Shown: positions 7,628-16,898, counted from the first letter of the stretch. The stretch: DNA of 43,175 bases from Limnobacter sp. (GCA_012513825.1 JAAZBL010000190.1:1-43175), one strand, 5' to 3'. The notes: a model not told the origin generated them from the letters alone. Translations and numbers: made by a program.

Positions 7628-9498
7628 GCGATTTCCTCCTGACGGTTCTCGGGCCGGTGCGCTGCGTCGCTCCAGGCAAGGATGGCGTCGGCGAGTTCTC
7701 CGGGGCGCAGTGGCAGCGGGCCCGGACGGTGCAGGCTGCGGGCGTCGGGAAGCTCGTAGACCGAGCGCAGGTAACGGTAGAGCTGCGCGCCGTGGTTCTG
7801 CTCGACGACGAGAATTCGCTTGACGCCGGCGAGTGCGGCGGCCATCCGCTGCGGCTGTGCCGGCGCCAGCAACCGCAGCGCCAGCAGCCGTGCGGCGACG
7901 CCTCGTGCCCGCACTCTCGTCAATGCCTCGCGCACGGCGCAGGTCGTCGAGCCGAAGGTGACGACGGCCAGGTCGCCGTCGCCCTCGCAATCGGCCCACC
8001 AGTCGCCGTAGTCGTGCCTGGCCAGCTTGCGCTCGCGCTTGTCGAGCTGTTGCTGATGATCGCGCACCTGGCTGCTCGGAATGCCGCGCTCGTTGTGCTC
8101 GAGTCCGTCGGCCGTGTACGCGATGCCCGGAGTGCCCGGAACCGCCATCGGCGAGATGCCCGACGGGGTGTCCAGGTAGCGCCTGTACGGCGTCTCGCCG
8201 CCCTCGGCGACCAGCCGGCTCGCGCGGAAACCCGGATCGGCGGGCCGGTCGATGATCGCGCGCGACTGGCCCATGAACTGGTCGGACAGGACGATCGCCG
8301 CCGTCTGCGTCGCCTCGGCCAGGGCCACCGCCCATTGGGTCGTGGCCATGCAGTCGGCGATCGAGGTCGGCGCCAGCACGAGCCGCGGCGCATCGCCGTG
8401 CAGGCCGCTGACGGCGAACGACAGGTCGCTCTGCTCGCTTTTGGCCGGAATGCCGGTCGACGGGCCGCCGCGCATCACGTCGACGACGACGATCGGCACT
8501 TCGGCACTGACCGCAAGGCCGATGCCTTCGGTCATCAGCGCAAGGCCGGGCCCGGCCGTCGCGGTCAGCGAGGGCACACCGCCGTACGAAGCGCCGATGA
8601 TCATGTTGACCGACGCGAGCTCGTCTTCGGCCTGCAGCAGCGTGCCCCCGACCTTCGCGAGCGCCGGTGCCATCCACTCGAGCATCTCGGTCGCCGGCGT
8701 GATCGGATAGGCGGCGACGAAGCGGATGCCGCCGCGGATCGCACCGTAGCCGGCGGCCTCGTTGCCGCTGATCAGCCAGCGCGAGGGTGCCGCACCGGAC
8801 GGAGAGGAAGCAGCCGCCGGGGAACCGGTCGCCGGGGAACCGGTCGCTTCGGACAGGGGCGTCGGCGCATGCGCTCCGGCCTCGTGAGCGACGGTGCCGG
8901 CGAGCGCGATGCCGGCCTGCAAGGCCGACAGGTTGGCCTGCAGGCCGGCTTCGCTGCGCTTCCAGGACCCGCGCAGTGCTTCCTCGAGCGCGAGCGCGGG
9001 AATGCCGGCCAGCGTGCCGGCCAGGCCGAGCGCGACCATGTTCACCCAGCTTCCGGCGATCTCCTTCGCGGTCTTCTTCAGCGGGATGCCGACGAAGCGT
9101 GCGCCGCCGCCCGTGAAGACCTCCGGCGGCTCGCCTTCGTTGCTGTCGCCGACGATGAGCCCCGAGGGACGCAACGGGATCTCGTCGGCGAAGCGATTGA
9201 CGTTCTGCCAGTCGAAGGCGAGCAGCAGGTCGAAACCGTCGTCGAGGGTTTCGATCGGGTGCCTGCCCAGGCGCAACAGGGCCGCCGCCTCGCCGCCGCG
9301 GATCTGCGGGCCGCTGGTGCGCACCATCAGGCCGTACAGGTCGGCACGCGCGGCGGCGTCGAGCAGCATCGTTCCGGCGGTCATCACGCCGCTGCCGCCC
9401 GAGCCGGCCAATGCAATCGAAAGGCTTGCCGGCGCGGATTCGCCGGCGGTGCCGGGCGTGTGCTGCGCCGGCGAGTCGTTGGGGATCGAGGCACTCAC
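7624..9498 (-). CDS. korA: 2-oxoacid:ferredoxin oxidoreductase, fused gamma-alpha subunit (KorA)
   Basis: A 624-residue fusion. Residues about 25-205 are the gamma domain (LAGSGGSGVMTAGTMLLDAA; TSGPQIRGGEAAALLRLG), and residues about 240-610 are the alpha (pyrimidine-binding) domain, beginning GNEAAGYGAIRGGIRFVAAY and including DVMRGGPSTGIPAKSEQSDL. A Ser/Ala/Pro-rich linker joins them. It lacks its own Fe-S domain, so electrons must leave through a separate ferredoxin. The GTG start at 9498 is chosen because GAGGAG lies six bases upstream; an ATG at 9503 meets a stop after two codons. It is the first gene of korA-korB-ferritin-ridA and is divergent from bcrC across a control region with an FNR-type box. 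Confidence 0.9.
   Translation of the reverse strand: MSASIPNDSPAQHTPGTAGESAPASLSIALAGSGGSGVMTAGTMLLDAAARADLYGLMVRTSGPQIRGGEAAALLRLGRHPIETLDDGFDLLLAFDWQNVNRFADEIPLRPSGLIVGDSNEGEPPEVFTGGGARFVGIPLKKTAKEIAGSWVNMVALGLAGTLAGIPALALEEALRGSWKRSEAGLQANLSALQAGIALAGTVAHEAGAHAPTPLSEATGSPATGSPAAASSPSGAAPSRWLISGNEAAGYGAIRGGIRFVAAYPITPATEMLEWMAPALAKVGGTLLQAEDELASVNMIIGASYGGVPSLTATAGPGLALMTEGIGLAVSAEVPIVVVDVMRGGPSTGIPAKSEQSDLSFAVSGLHGDAPRLVLAPTSIADCMATTQWAVALAEATQTAAIVLSDQFMGQSRAIIDRPADPGFRASRLVAEGGETPYRRYLDTPSGISPMAVPGTPGIAYTADGLEHNERGIPSSQVRDHQQQLDKRERKLARHDYGDWWADCEGDGDLAVVTFGSTTCAVREALTRVRARGVAARLLALRLLAPAQPQRMAAALAGVKRILVVEQNHGAQLYRYLRSVYELPDARSLHRPGPLPLRPGELADAILAWSDAAHRPENRQEEIA
8816..8845. repeat. Tandem 15-bp duplication in the korA linker
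   Basis: Two exact copies of GCCGGGGAACCGGTC lie head to tail. In frame on the minus strand they give a repeated ATGSP pentapeptide in the linker between the gamma and alpha domains of KorA. The length is a multiple of three, so the frame is preserved. It is likely a slippage-prone linker that can vary in length between strains. Confidence 0.8.
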
Positions 9499-9554
9499 TG
9501 CATGCTCCTCACGTGTGCTTGGGACAAGTGAAACGGCGAGACGGCCGGCCGGGC

Positions 9555-9568
9555 TTGACGAAGATCAA
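9555..9568. promoter_or_regulatory. FNR/DNR-type box TTGAC-GAAG-ATCAA (bcr/kor)
   Basis: It matches nine of ten defined positions of the FNR consensus TTGAT-N4-ATCAA. Its centre (9561.5) is 41.5 bp before the start site predicted from the -10 at 9591-9596, the classical class II activator position for bcrC. On the other side it lies 57 bp before the korA start, where a -10 is only weakly recognisable, so control of korA is possible but less clear. FNR-type activation of anaerobic benzoate genes is established in Azoarcus (AcpR). Confidence 0.75.
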
Positions 9569-9590
9569 GCGCGTGGCGAAAGCGGACGCA

Positions 9591-9596
9591 GATAAT
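9591..9596 (+). promoter_or_regulatory. -10 element GATAAT of the bcrC promoter
   Basis: It matches TATAAT at five of six positions and would place transcription start near 9603, exactly 41.5 bp from the centre of the FNR-type box. No good -35 hexamer is needed at a class II FNR promoter, and none is evident. The leader to bcrC would be about 100 nt. Confidence 0.6.
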
Positions 9597-9608
9597 CGCC
9601 CTAAAGCG

Positions 9609-9628
9609 GTATTCAAGTACCGGAATAC
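9609..9628. promoter_or_regulatory. Palindromic operator candidate GTATTC-N8-GAATAC
   Basis: A perfect 6-bp inverted repeat with an 8-bp spacer, lying at about +6 to +25 of the predicted bcr transcript, where a bound protein would block RNA polymerase. It matches the element at 24961-24980 at 16 of 20 positions and shares the ATTC-N8-GAAT core with the one at 36381-36400. All three sit beside FNR-type boxes. The cognate regulator is unknown. Confidence 0.5.
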
Positions 9629-9702
9629 AAGAACGTCAGGATACGAGCCCCGATCAACCCGCTGCGCGAACTGCGCGGCAAGGACCGAAGGAGACCGAAA
9701 GC

Positions 9703-10881
9703 ATGGATTCCGGAAACCCGGCCGCGGCGATCGTCGAACGCTGTCAGGCCCTGTTCGACGACCTCGACTTCAATGCCGTCAAGCAATGGAAGGCGGCGCA
9801 ACCCGGACGCAAGGCGATCGGCTACATGCCGATCTACGTGCCGCGCGAACTGATCCACGCCGCAGGCATGTTGCCGGTCGGGATACTCGGCGGCGGCGAC
9901 TCGCTCGAGGTGATCCAGGGCGACGCCTACTACCAGAGCTACATCTGCAGGATCCCGCGATCGACGATCGAACTCGGCCTGACCGGGCGCCTCGACTGTC
10001 TCGACGGGATGCTGTTCCCGTCGATCTGCGACGTGATCCGGAATTTGTCGGGGATGTGGCAGATCCTGTTCAAGGACAAGTACGTCCGCTACTTCGATGT
10101 GCCGCAGAACTACCAGGACGAAGTGGGGGGCCGATTCTACGTGCAGGAGCTCGAGATCCTGCGCGAGGACCTCGGCAGACTGCGCGGTGCCCCGATCACC
10201 GACGACGAACTGAACGCGTCGATCGCCGTCTACAACGACAACCGGGCGGCGATTCGCGAACTGTATGCCTACCGGTCCGAAAAGCCGTGGCAGGCTCCGA
10301 CCTCCGAGGTCTACCTGCTGCTGCGCGCGGGCATGGTGCTTCCGCCCGAAGAACATACGCGCATCGTTCGCGACTACATCGAGGCGACCGACCGGGTCGC
10401 GCGTCCGAAACGCGACAACGCACGCGTCGTCATCAACGGTTCGTTCTGCGAGCAGCCGCCGCTGGGATTGATCAAGTCGATCGAGATGTCGGGCTGCTAC
10501 ATCGTCGACGACGACTTCATGCTGGTCACCCGCTGGCTGCTCGACGACGTGCCCGCCGACGCGAAGCCGCTCGAGGAACTGTCGAAGGCGTTCCTGCACC
10601 GCTCGGCCTCGACTGCCGCGAAGTACGACGTCAAGCGCGAGGACAAGGGCGTCTTCCTGTTGAAGCAGGTCAAGACGCGGGCCGCCGAAGGCGTCGTCTT
10701 CGCGGCGCCGTCGTTCTGCGATCCGGCCCTGCTCGAGCGGCCGATGCTGCAGGACGTGCTCGCCAGGCACGGTGTGCCTTACACCGCCTTCAAGTACGCG
10801 GAGAACACCGGCCAGATGGCGCCGATCCGCGAACAGGCCGGAACCTTCGCCGATTCGATCAAGCTGTGGAGCGCCGCATGA
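9703..10881 (+). CDS. bcrC: Benzoyl-CoA reductase gamma subunit (BcrC)
   Basis: A 392-residue protein of the HgdB/FldB/BcrBC (2-hydroxyacyl-CoA dehydratase D component) superfamily. Characteristic segments are GYMPIYVPRELIHAAGMLPV, AYYQSYICRIPRSTIELG (with Cys82) and CLDGMLFPSICDVIRN; the Cys near these segments would ligate the active-site [4Fe-4S] cluster. BcrB and BcrC together bind benzoyl-CoA and perform the two-electron ring reduction to cyclohexa-1,5-diene-1-carbonyl-CoA. The start at 9703 has AAGGAG nine bases upstream. It is first of bcrC-B-A-D-fdx, in the Thauera order, and its stop overlaps the bcrB start. Confidence 0.9.
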   Translation: MDSGNPAAAIVERCQALFDDLDFNAVKQWKAAQPGRKAIGYMPIYVPRELIHAAGMLPVGILGGGDSLEVIQGDAYYQSYICRIPRSTIELGLTGRLDCLDGMLFPSICDVIRNLSGMWQILFKDKYVRYFDVPQNYQDEVGGRFYVQELEILREDLGRLRGAPITDDELNASIAVYNDNRAAIRELYAYRSEKPWQAPTSEVYLLLRAGMVLPPEEHTRIVRDYIEATDRVARPKRDNARVVINGSFCEQPPLGLIKSIEMSGCYIVDDDFMLVTRWLLDDVPADAKPLEELSKAFLHRSASTAAKYDVKREDKGVFLLKQVKTRAAEGVVFAAPSFCDPALLERPMLQDVLARHGVPYTAFKYAENTGQMAPIREQAGTFADSIKLWSAA

Positions 10882-12212
10882 CCATGAACACCGCCACCGC
10901 CGCCGCACGGCCGGCACCCGCCAAGGCCAAGCCCGTCGTCCAGAAAGAGGACGCGATGTGGCTGCAGAAGGAACTGATCAACCGCAACTACATGGAGCTC
11001 GCGACCGCCCGCGCGAACAACCGCAAGGTTTCGGCGACCTTCGTGCCGGGCAACCTGAACGAACTGCTGATGTGCTTCGATTTCGCGCGCAGCCTGCCGG
11101 AGACCAACGCGCTGCAGAACGGCATGCGCAAGAAGTCCGGCAAGTTCATCATGGACGCCGAGCGCGACGGACAGTCCGAGGACGTCTGTACCTACGTGAA
11201 GTCGGATCTCGGGATGATGATGGGCGGCGAGATCGGGCCGACCGGCGATCCGCTTCCCACGCCCGACGTGCTGCTGCTGTCGTACACCGGCTGCTTCACG
11301 TTCATGAAGTGGTTCGAGCTGATCCGGCACAGGTACGGCTGCGAGACGGCGATGCTGCACGTGCCCTACCAGGGCGAGGGCAAGATCGCGCCGAACATGC
11401 GCGACTACGTGGTCAGGCAGCTCAAGGAGACGGTGATCCCGACGCTCGAGCGGGTGTCGGGCGTCAAGTTCGACATCGACCGGCTGCGCCAGTACATGCG
11501 CGAGTCGGCGAAAGCCGAAGAGGATCTCGTCGAGGTCCTGCAGTCGGCGAAGAACCGGCCTTCGCCGATCGACGGCTATTTCGGCGCCGTCTACTACATC
11601 GGTCCGATCTTCACGGCGTTCCGCGGCACGCCGGAGGCCACCGAGTACTACCGCGTGCTGCGCGGCGAAATCGAACAGCGGATCCGCGACGGCAAGGGTC
11701 CGGTCACGCCGGACGGCGAGATGGGCGAGGAGAAGTACCGGCTGATCGTCGAGGGGCCGCCGAACTGGACCAGCTTCCGCGACTTCTGGCGCATGTTCTA
11801 CGAGGAGGGTGCGGTCGTCGTCAGCTCGACCTACGCGAAGGTCGGCGGGCTCTACGACTTCGGCTTCCGCCACGATCCCGAGCATCCGCTCGAGTCGCTG
11901 GCCGAGTACTGCCTGGGCTGCTACACGAACCTGAACCTGCCGTCGCGGATCGACATGATCTGCCGCTACATCGACGAGTACCAGGCCGACGGGCTGCTGA
12001 TCAATTCGATCAAGAGCTGCAACAGCTTCTCGGCGGGCCAGTTGCTGATCCTGCGCGAAGTCGAGAAGCGCACCGGCAAGCCGGCCGCCTTCATCGAGAC
12101 CGATCTCGTCGACCCGCGCTATTTCTCGGCGGCCAACGTCAAGAACCGCCTCGAAAGCTATTTCCAGATGGTCAAGCAGAAGCGCAGCGCGGCCCTGGCC
12201 GGCGCCCACTGA
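10878..12212 (+). CDS. bcrB: Benzoyl-CoA reductase beta subunit (BcrB)
   Basis: A 444-residue partner of BcrC in the same superfamily. Visible segments include [40 protein letters not shown] and [20 protein letters not shown]; the latter and [12 protein letters not shown] contain conserved Cys. The pair holds the substrate and [4Fe-4S] clusters. The N-terminal 25 residues are Ala/Pro/Lys-rich and look unstructured; the ATG at 10878 overlaps the bcrC stop (ATGA), and a second ATG two codons later is possible. It is 19 bp from bcrA. Confidence 0.9.
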   Translation: MTMNTATAAARPAPAKAKPVVQKEDAMWLQKELINRNYMELATARANNRKVSATFVPGNLNELLMCFDFARSLPETNALQNGMRKKSGKFIMDAERDGQSEDVCTYVKSDLGMMMGGEIGPTGDPLPTPDVLLLSYTGCFTFMKWFELIRHRYGCETAMLHVPYQGEGKIAPNMRDYVVRQLKETVIPTLERVSGVKFDIDRLRQYMRESAKAEEDLVEVLQSAKNRPSPIDGYFGAVYYIGPIFTAFRGTPEATEYYRVLRGEIEQRIRDGKGPVTPDGEMGEEKYRLIVEGPPNWTSFRDFWRMFYEEGAVVVSSTYAKVGGLYDFGFRHDPEHPLESLAEYCLGCYTNLNLPSRIDMICRYIDEYQADGLLINSIKSCNSFSAGQLLILREVEKRTGKPAAFIETDLVDPRYFSAANVKNRLESYFQMVKQKRSAALAGAH

Positions 12213-12231
12213 AATAACGGAGGCCCACGAA

Positions 12232-13572
12232 ATGCGCTGTTTCATCGGAATCGACCTCGGCTCGACGACCACGAAGGCGGTCGTCGTCGACGAGAACCAG
12301 AACGTGCTCGGGCGCGGCATCACGAACTCGCGCTCGAACTACGACACGGCGGCGGCGATCGCCAAGCAGGAGGCGATGGTCAACGGTCGCTTCCACCTGT
12401 TTCGCGACGCGCTGTCGGCGACGAATGCGCTGAACGGTTCGCTCGACCGCTTCATCGCCCAGCTCGAGCGGGACTTCCGCGCCGAGCAGTACCTCGAACA
12501 GCTCGCCGACCTCGAGGAGACCTGCCTGCGCAACGTCGAGGGCGCGAAGTTCGGCGACGCGGCGGGCGCCGTCTCCGACGCGCTGGTCGAGGTCTTCGCA
12601 CGGCTGACGACCGAGGCGCCGGCGCTGTTCGCCGAGGGAGCCAAGCGCAAGTCGGACTTCTTCCGCGACATCGCCGGCAGCCAGTACCTGGCCACCGGCG
12701 AGGAGGTCGCGAAGGACGCCGGGCTGCGCTACGACTACCTGCTCAACGTCTTCGACCGCTCGATCATCGAGGTCGAAAACCGGGTCTACGGCGATTCGAT
12801 CCGCCGCCATCTGCTCGCCGCGCTCGAACGCAGCTTCGCGGCGATGCCCGAGACGGCCGATCGACGTGCGCAGGTCGAAGCGCCGATCAAGGGCGTGCTC
12901 GACACCGAAATGGAAGAGACCTATGTCGTCGGCACCGGCTACGGGCGCGCCCGGCTGCCGTTCTCGAAGGAGCACATCCGATCCGAGATCCTGTGCCATG
13001 GGCTGGGCGCGCACGTGATGTATCCGGAGACGGCGACCGTGCTCGACATCGGAGGCCAGGACACGAAGGCGATCCAGGTCGACTCGGCCGGCATCGTCGA
13101 GAGCTTCCAGATGAACGATCGCTGTGCCGCCGGCTGCGGGCGCTATCTCGGCTACATCGCCGACGAGATGAACATGGGCCTGCACGAGCTCGGGCCGATG
13201 GCGATGAAGTCGACGAAGACGATCCGGATCAACTCGACCTGCACGGTGTTCGCCGGCGCCGAGCTGCGCGACCGCCTGTCGCTCGGCGACAAGCGAGAAG
13301 ACATCATGGCCGGCCTGCACCGCGCGATCATCCTGCGCGCAATGTCGATCCTCGCGCGCTCGGGCGGTATCCGCGACCAGTTCACGTTCACCGGCGGCGT
13401 GGCGAACAACGTCGCCGCGGTCAGGGCGCTGAAGGAACTCGTCGAGGAAAACTACGGCCGCCTGACCTTGAACATCGACCCCGATTCGATCTACACCGGG
13501 GCGCTCGGCGGCGCCACCTTCGCCTGGCGCGCGGTGGTCGAAGAAGGCAAGAGCGCCGAAGCGCGCGCCTGA
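12232..13572 (+). CDS. bcrA: Benzoyl-CoA reductase alpha subunit, ATPase activator (BcrA)
   Basis: A 446-residue member of the BcrAD/BadFG/HgdC ATPase family with an actin-like (ASKHA) fold. The phosphate-1 motif is [15 protein letters not shown] at residues 6-20, and [12 protein letters not shown] is the second phosphate loop. Cys298 and Cys302 ([13 protein letters not shown]) and Cys337 ([11 protein letters not shown]) are candidates for ligating the [4Fe-4S] cluster shared with BcrD. It hydrolyses ATP to push electrons from ferredoxin to BcrBC. GGAGG lies upstream of the ATG. It is longer than BcrD because of an inserted helical region (residues about 60-220), as in the Thauera-type alpha subunit. 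Confidence 0.92.
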   Translation: MRCFIGIDLGSTTTKAVVVDENQNVLGRGITNSRSNYDTAAAIAKQEAMVNGRFHLFRDALSATNALNGSLDRFIAQLERDFRAEQYLEQLADLEETCLRNVEGAKFGDAAGAVSDALVEVFARLTTEAPALFAEGAKRKSDFFRDIAGSQYLATGEEVAKDAGLRYDYLLNVFDRSIIEVENRVYGDSIRRHLLAALERSFAAMPETADRRAQVEAPIKGVLDTEMEETYVVGTGYGRARLPFSKEHIRSEILCHGLGAHVMYPETATVLDIGGQDTKAIQVDSAGIVESFQMNDRCAAGCGRYLGYIADEMNMGLHELGPMAMKSTKTIRINSTCTVFAGAELRDRLSLGDKREDIMAGLHRAIILRAMSILARSGGIRDQFTFTGGVANNVAAVRALKELVEENYGRLTLNIDPDSIYTGALGGATFAWRAVVEEGKSAEARA

Positions 13573-13586
13573 AGGAGAGAACGACG

Positions 13587-14423
13587 ATGACGACCACGAT
13601 CGGTATCGACATTGGTTCGGGCGCCGTGAAGAGCGTGCTCTTTCGCGTCGACGGCGACCGGATCGACTGGCTGGCCAAGCGTTGCGAACGGATCCGCCGA
13701 CGCGACCCGATGACCCTGGCGCAGGAAGGCCACGACGGCGTGCTCGCGGATGCCGGGCTGGGGCCCGACGACGTCGACTACATCGCGACGACCGGCGAGG
13801 GCGAGAACGTGAAGTTCGCCACCGGGCACTTTTACTCGATGACGACGCACGCGCGCGGGGGCGTATTCCTCGAGCCGCGCGCGCGTGGCGTCGTCGACAT
13901 CGGCGCGCTGAACGGCCGCGCGATCTACGTCGACGAACGCGGCAAGGTGCTCTCGTACAAGATGACGAGCCAGTGCGCGTCGGGTTCGGGCCAGTTTCTC
14001 GAGAACATCGCCCGCTATCTCGGCGTGGCCGTCGAGGAGATCGGCCCGCTGTCGCAAAGCTCGAAGGAGCCGGAGAAAGTCAGCTCGATCTGCGCGGTGC
14101 TGGCCGAGACCGACGTCATCAACATGGTGTCGCGCGGGATCGCAACGCCGGACATCCTGAAGGGCATCCACCTGTCGATGGCTTCGAGGATCGTGAAGCT
14201 GCTCAAGGTCACCGGAATCAAGGAGGGCACGGCGCTGATCACCGGGGGGCTTGCGCTCGATTCCGGCCTGCTCGCGGCGATCCGGGAGGAGATGGTCAAC
14301 GAAAAGGTGAACCTGGACGTCGTCAGCCATCCCGACTCGATCTACGCCGGGGCGATCGGCGCGGCGCTCTGGGGCGCGTTCCGGCACGACAAGTTGCAGG
14401 CAATCGGAGGCATGGCGGCCTGA
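13587..14423 (+). CDS. bcrD: Benzoyl-CoA reductase delta subunit, ATPase activator (BcrD)
   Basis: A 278-residue ATPase of the BcrAD/HgdC family, of the usual short length. It opens with TIGIDIGSGAVKSVLFRVDG and continues with VDIGALNGRAIYVD. Cys130 (SQCASGSGQFLENIARYLG) and Cys169 (SICAVLAETDVI) are 39 residues apart, matching the spacing of the two cluster ligands of HgdC. With BcrA it forms the ATP-hydrolysing module that receives electrons from ferredoxin. GAAGGAGA precedes the ATG. It is followed 21 bp later by the ferredoxin gene. Confidence 0.92.
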   Translation: MTTTIGIDIGSGAVKSVLFRVDGDRIDWLAKRCERIRRRDPMTLAQEGHDGVLADAGLGPDDVDYIATTGEGENVKFATGHFYSMTTHARGGVFLEPRARGVVDIGALNGRAIYVDERGKVLSYKMTSQCASGSGQFLENIARYLGVAVEEIGPLSQSSKEPEKVSSICAVLAETDVINMVSRGIATPDILKGIHLSMASRIVKLLKVTGIKEGTALITGGLALDSGLLAAIREEMVNEKVNLDVVSHPDSIYAGAIGAALWGAFRHDKLQAIGGMAA

Positions 14424-14444
14424 GCCGCGCAAGGAGGAAAACTC

Positions 14445-14690
14445 ATGGCACTGATGATCAACGACGACTGCACCGCCTGCGACGCCTGCCGGCCGGTCTG
14501 TCCGAACGAGGCGATCAGCGCCGGCGACCTGATCTACGTGATCGACCCGCTGCGCTGCACCGAGTGCGTGGGCGCCGAGGACGAGCCGCAGTGCAAACTC
14601 GTCTGTCCGGCCGACTGCATTGTCCAGCATCCCGACTTCGTCGAGAGCCCCGAGGAACTCCAGGCGAAGTACGAATCGCTGCACGCCTGA
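14445..14690 (+). CDS. fdx: 2[4Fe-4S] ferredoxin for benzoyl-CoA reductase
   Basis: An 81-residue ferredoxin. Cluster ligands are Cys9/12/15 with Cys58 and Cys38/41/50 with Cys19 (or Cys54); the second motif is C-x2-C-x8-C-x3-C-P, with the extra residues typical of Allochromatium-type low-potential ferredoxins used in anaerobic aromatic metabolism. It carries electrons from KorAB to the BcrAD module. It is the last gene of the bcr operon and is followed by a strong hairpin at 14709-14730. AAGGAGG lies just upstream of the ATG. Confidence 0.92.
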   Translation: MALMINDDCTACDACRPVCPNEAISAGDLIYVIDPLRCTECVGAEDEPQCKLVCPADCIVQHPDFVESPEELQAKYESLHA

Positions 14691-14708
14691 GCGAGGCAGT
14701 GTCGATAC

Positions 14709-14730
14709 GGGCCGCCCGTCGAGGCGGCCC
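14709..14730 (+). terminator. Hairpin terminator after bcrCBAD-fdx
   Basis: GGGCCGCC and GGCGGCCC form a perfect 8-bp GC stem with a 6-base loop, followed by ATTTCGTT. It starts 19 bp past the ferredoxin stop. The following T tract is short, but position and stem strength fit an intrinsic terminator. The rest of 14691-14867 shows no gene. Confidence 0.75.
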
Positions 14731-14867
14731 ATTTCGTTCCCCGGATGGAACGGTGAGTGCCGCCGATCCGGACTAGTGCGGATGCCTGCGCCTGCGTAAG
14801 CTTGGTGATTGCCCGAAACCGGCCGGCAGGCGGTTTCCGCGGGCGCTTCGGCACAGGAATCGGCGGC

Positions 14868-15899
14868 ATGGACCTTCTTCGGCAACTGATCGGCGAGCAC
14901 GGCTTGCTGGTCGTGTTCGTCGGAGTCCTGCTCGAACAGGGCGGCCTGCCGCTGCCCGCCTACCCGTTGCTCATCGTGGCGGGTGCACTGGCGTACGAGA
15001 GCGGACAGTCGTTGTGGCCGGTCGTCGCCTCGGCCGTCGCCGGCGCGCTGATCGCCGATCTCGTCTGGTTCGCCGGCGGACGCCGCTTCGGCGGCTGGAT
15101 GCTGCGGCTGATGTGCCGGCTGTCGCTGTCGCCCGACTCCTGCGTCAGCGGCGCCCGTGGCACCTACACGCGTTGGGGCGCTCCGACGCTGATCGTTGCC
15201 AAGTTCGTCCCCGGTCTGGCCGCCGTCGCGACGACGATGGCCGGGCAGATGCGACTTCCCGTGGGCCGATTCCTGTTCTTCGACGGCATCGGCGCGGTCC
15301 TGTGGGCAAGCGCCGCGGTTGCCATCGGCGTCGGGTTCCACGACGCCGTCGCCGACGTGCTCGCGCTGATCGAGGCCTGGGGCAGGCAGGGTTTGCTGCT
15401 GATCGCGCTGTTCGTCGCGGCCTACCTGCTGCACCGCTGGCTGCAGCGCCGGCGCTTCCTGCGCGATACGCGAATTGCCCGCATCTCGGTCGACGAGCTG
15501 CAGGCCAGGCTCGGCGAGGAAGGCTCGCCGCTGATCCTCGACATCCGCGATCCGATCGAACGCAGCACGGAGGGCTGGATTCCCGGAGCGCTGCTGGTCG
15601 ACCAGGCGGGCGCGAGCATCGAGGTGCCGGCAGGGACCGAACTCGTCGTCTATTGCGATTGCCCGAACGAAGCGTCGGCGGCGCAGGTGGCGCTGCAATG
15701 GAAGAAGCGCGGGCATCCGCGAGTGCGGCCGCTCGCCGGCGGCTTCGACGCGTGGCGCGACAGGGGCCTGCCGATCGAACGCGAGCGCCGGGCTGCCGGC
15801 GGCGCCGGACTCGGCGACCCGGGCTGCGACGAGCCGGCCGACGGCGAACCCGTGGCCGACGGTCGGAGCACGACGGCGGCGCTCGGTCCCGGCGCCTGA
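14868..15899 (+). CDS. DedA-family membrane protein fused to a rhodanese domain
   Basis: A 343-residue fusion. Residues 1-195 are a DedA/VTT membrane domain with several hydrophobic segments and the motif GRRFGGWMLRLMCRLSLSPD; FVPGLAAVATTMAGQMRL is the conserved re-entrant segment. Residues about 210-310 are a rhodanese domain with DIRDPIERSTEGWIPGA and the active-site loop VVYCDCPNEASAAQVA. DedA proteins act as lipid or proton-coupled transporters; rhodaneses move sulfane sulfur. This fusion recurs in proteobacteria with no settled function. The start at 14868 has AGGAA nine bases upstream. The C-terminal 40 residues are Gly/Asp/Pro-rich. Confidence 0.85.
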   Translation: MDLLRQLIGEHGLLVVFVGVLLEQGGLPLPAYPLLIVAGALAYESGQSLWPVVASAVAGALIADLVWFAGGRRFGGWMLRLMCRLSLSPDSCVSGARGTYTRWGAPTLIVAKFVPGLAAVATTMAGQMRLPVGRFLFFDGIGAVLWASAAVAIGVGFHDAVADVLALIEAWGRQGLLLIALFVAAYLLHRWLQRRRFLRDTRIARISVDELQARLGEEGSPLILDIRDPIERSTEGWIPGALLVDQAGASIEVPAGTELVVYCDCPNEASAAQVALQWKKRGHPRVRPLAGGFDAWRDRGLPIERERRAAGGAGLGDPGCDEPADGEPVADGRSTTAALGPGA

Positions 15900-15947
15900 T
15901 ACCGACGGCTGCGCCGGCAGCCGGCGCGAACCGAAGGAGAAGCGACG

Positions 15948-16898
15948 ATGGGATTGCTGGTCGACGGACACTGGGTCGACAGGTGGTACGACACCGAATC
16001 GACCGGTGGCGAGTTCCTGCGCAGCAGCGCGCAGTTTCGAAACTGGATCACGGCAGACGGTGCGCCGGGACCGAGCGGCGCGGGCGGCTTCGCGGCCGAA
16101 GCCGGTCGCTACCACCTCTACGTTTCGCTCGCCTGTCCATGGGCGCACCGGACGCTGATCTTTCGCGCGATCAAGGGCCTCGAGGACATGATCGGCGTGT
16201 CGGTCGTGAATCCGTACATGGGCGAAAACGGATGGACCTTCGCGCCGGCGCCGGGCGTCGTCGCCGATCCGGTCGGCGATGCGCAGTACCTGTACCAGGT
16301 CTATCTGCGCGCGAAAGCCGACTACAGCGGTCGAGTCACGGTGCCGATCCTTTGGGATCGCGAGCGGCAGACGATCGTCAGCAACGAATCGTCGGAGATC
16401 GTCCGGATGCTGAACTCGGCCTTCGACGGCATCGGGGCGAAGCCCGGCGACTATGCACCGCCCGAGTCGATCGCCGAAATCGATGCGTTGAATGCGCGGA
16501 TCTACGACAAGGTGAACAACGGTGTCTACAAGGCCGGTTTCGCCACCGCGCAGCCGGTCTACGAGCGCGAGGTGGCTGCACTGTTCGCGATGCTCGACGA
16601 ACTCGAGGCGCGGCTGGCCGATCGGCGTTTCCTGCTCGGCGATCGCCTGACCGAGTCCGACTGGCGCCTGTTCACGACGCTGATCCGTTTCGATGCCGTC
16701 TATCACGGCCACTTCAAGTGCAACCTGCGTCGACTGGTCGACTATCCAAGGCTCTGGACCTACACGCGCGAGCTCTACCACTGGCCGGGCGTCGCAGCGA
16801 CGGTGGACTTCGAGCACATCAAGCAGCACTACTACCGCAGCCATCCGACGATCAATCCGAACCGGATCGTCCCGGCCGGTCCGATTCTCGAACTCTAG
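15948..16898 (+). CDS. Glutathionyl-hydroquinone reductase (Xi-class GST, YqjG/ECM4-like)
   Basis: A 316-residue Xi-class glutathione transferase. The catalytic Cys lies in SLACPWAHRTLIFRAIKG (residues about 62-79), and NPYMGENGWTF and VPILWDRERQTIVSNESSEI are family signatures; the C-terminal helical domain contains RFDAVYHGHFKCNLRRL. The enzyme reduces glutathionyl-hydroquinones and similar adducts to the free quinol and GSSG, which suits a cell handling aromatic compounds. AAGGAGA precedes the ATG. Its TAG stop lies inside a strong hairpin (16895-16933). Confidence 0.9.
   Translation: MGLLVDGHWVDRWYDTESTGGEFLRSSAQFRNWITADGAPGPSGAGGFAAEAGRYHLYVSLACPWAHRTLIFRAIKGLEDMIGVSVVNPYMGENGWTFAPAPGVVADPVGDAQYLYQVYLRAKADYSGRVTVPILWDRERQTIVSNESSEIVRMLNSAFDGIGAKPGDYAPPESIAEIDALNARIYDKVNNGVYKAGFATAQPVYEREVAALFAMLDELEARLADRRFLLGDRLTESDWRLFTTLIRFDAVYHGHFKCNLRRLVDYPRLWTYTRELYHWPGVAATVDFEHIKQHYYRSHPTINPNRIVPAGPILEL

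Noticed and set aside
9499-9554. A korA promoter driven by the same FNR-type box
   Set aside because: At the class II position on the minus strand only TTCACT is seen (three of six matches), so I did not list a separate korA -10; shared control is still possible.
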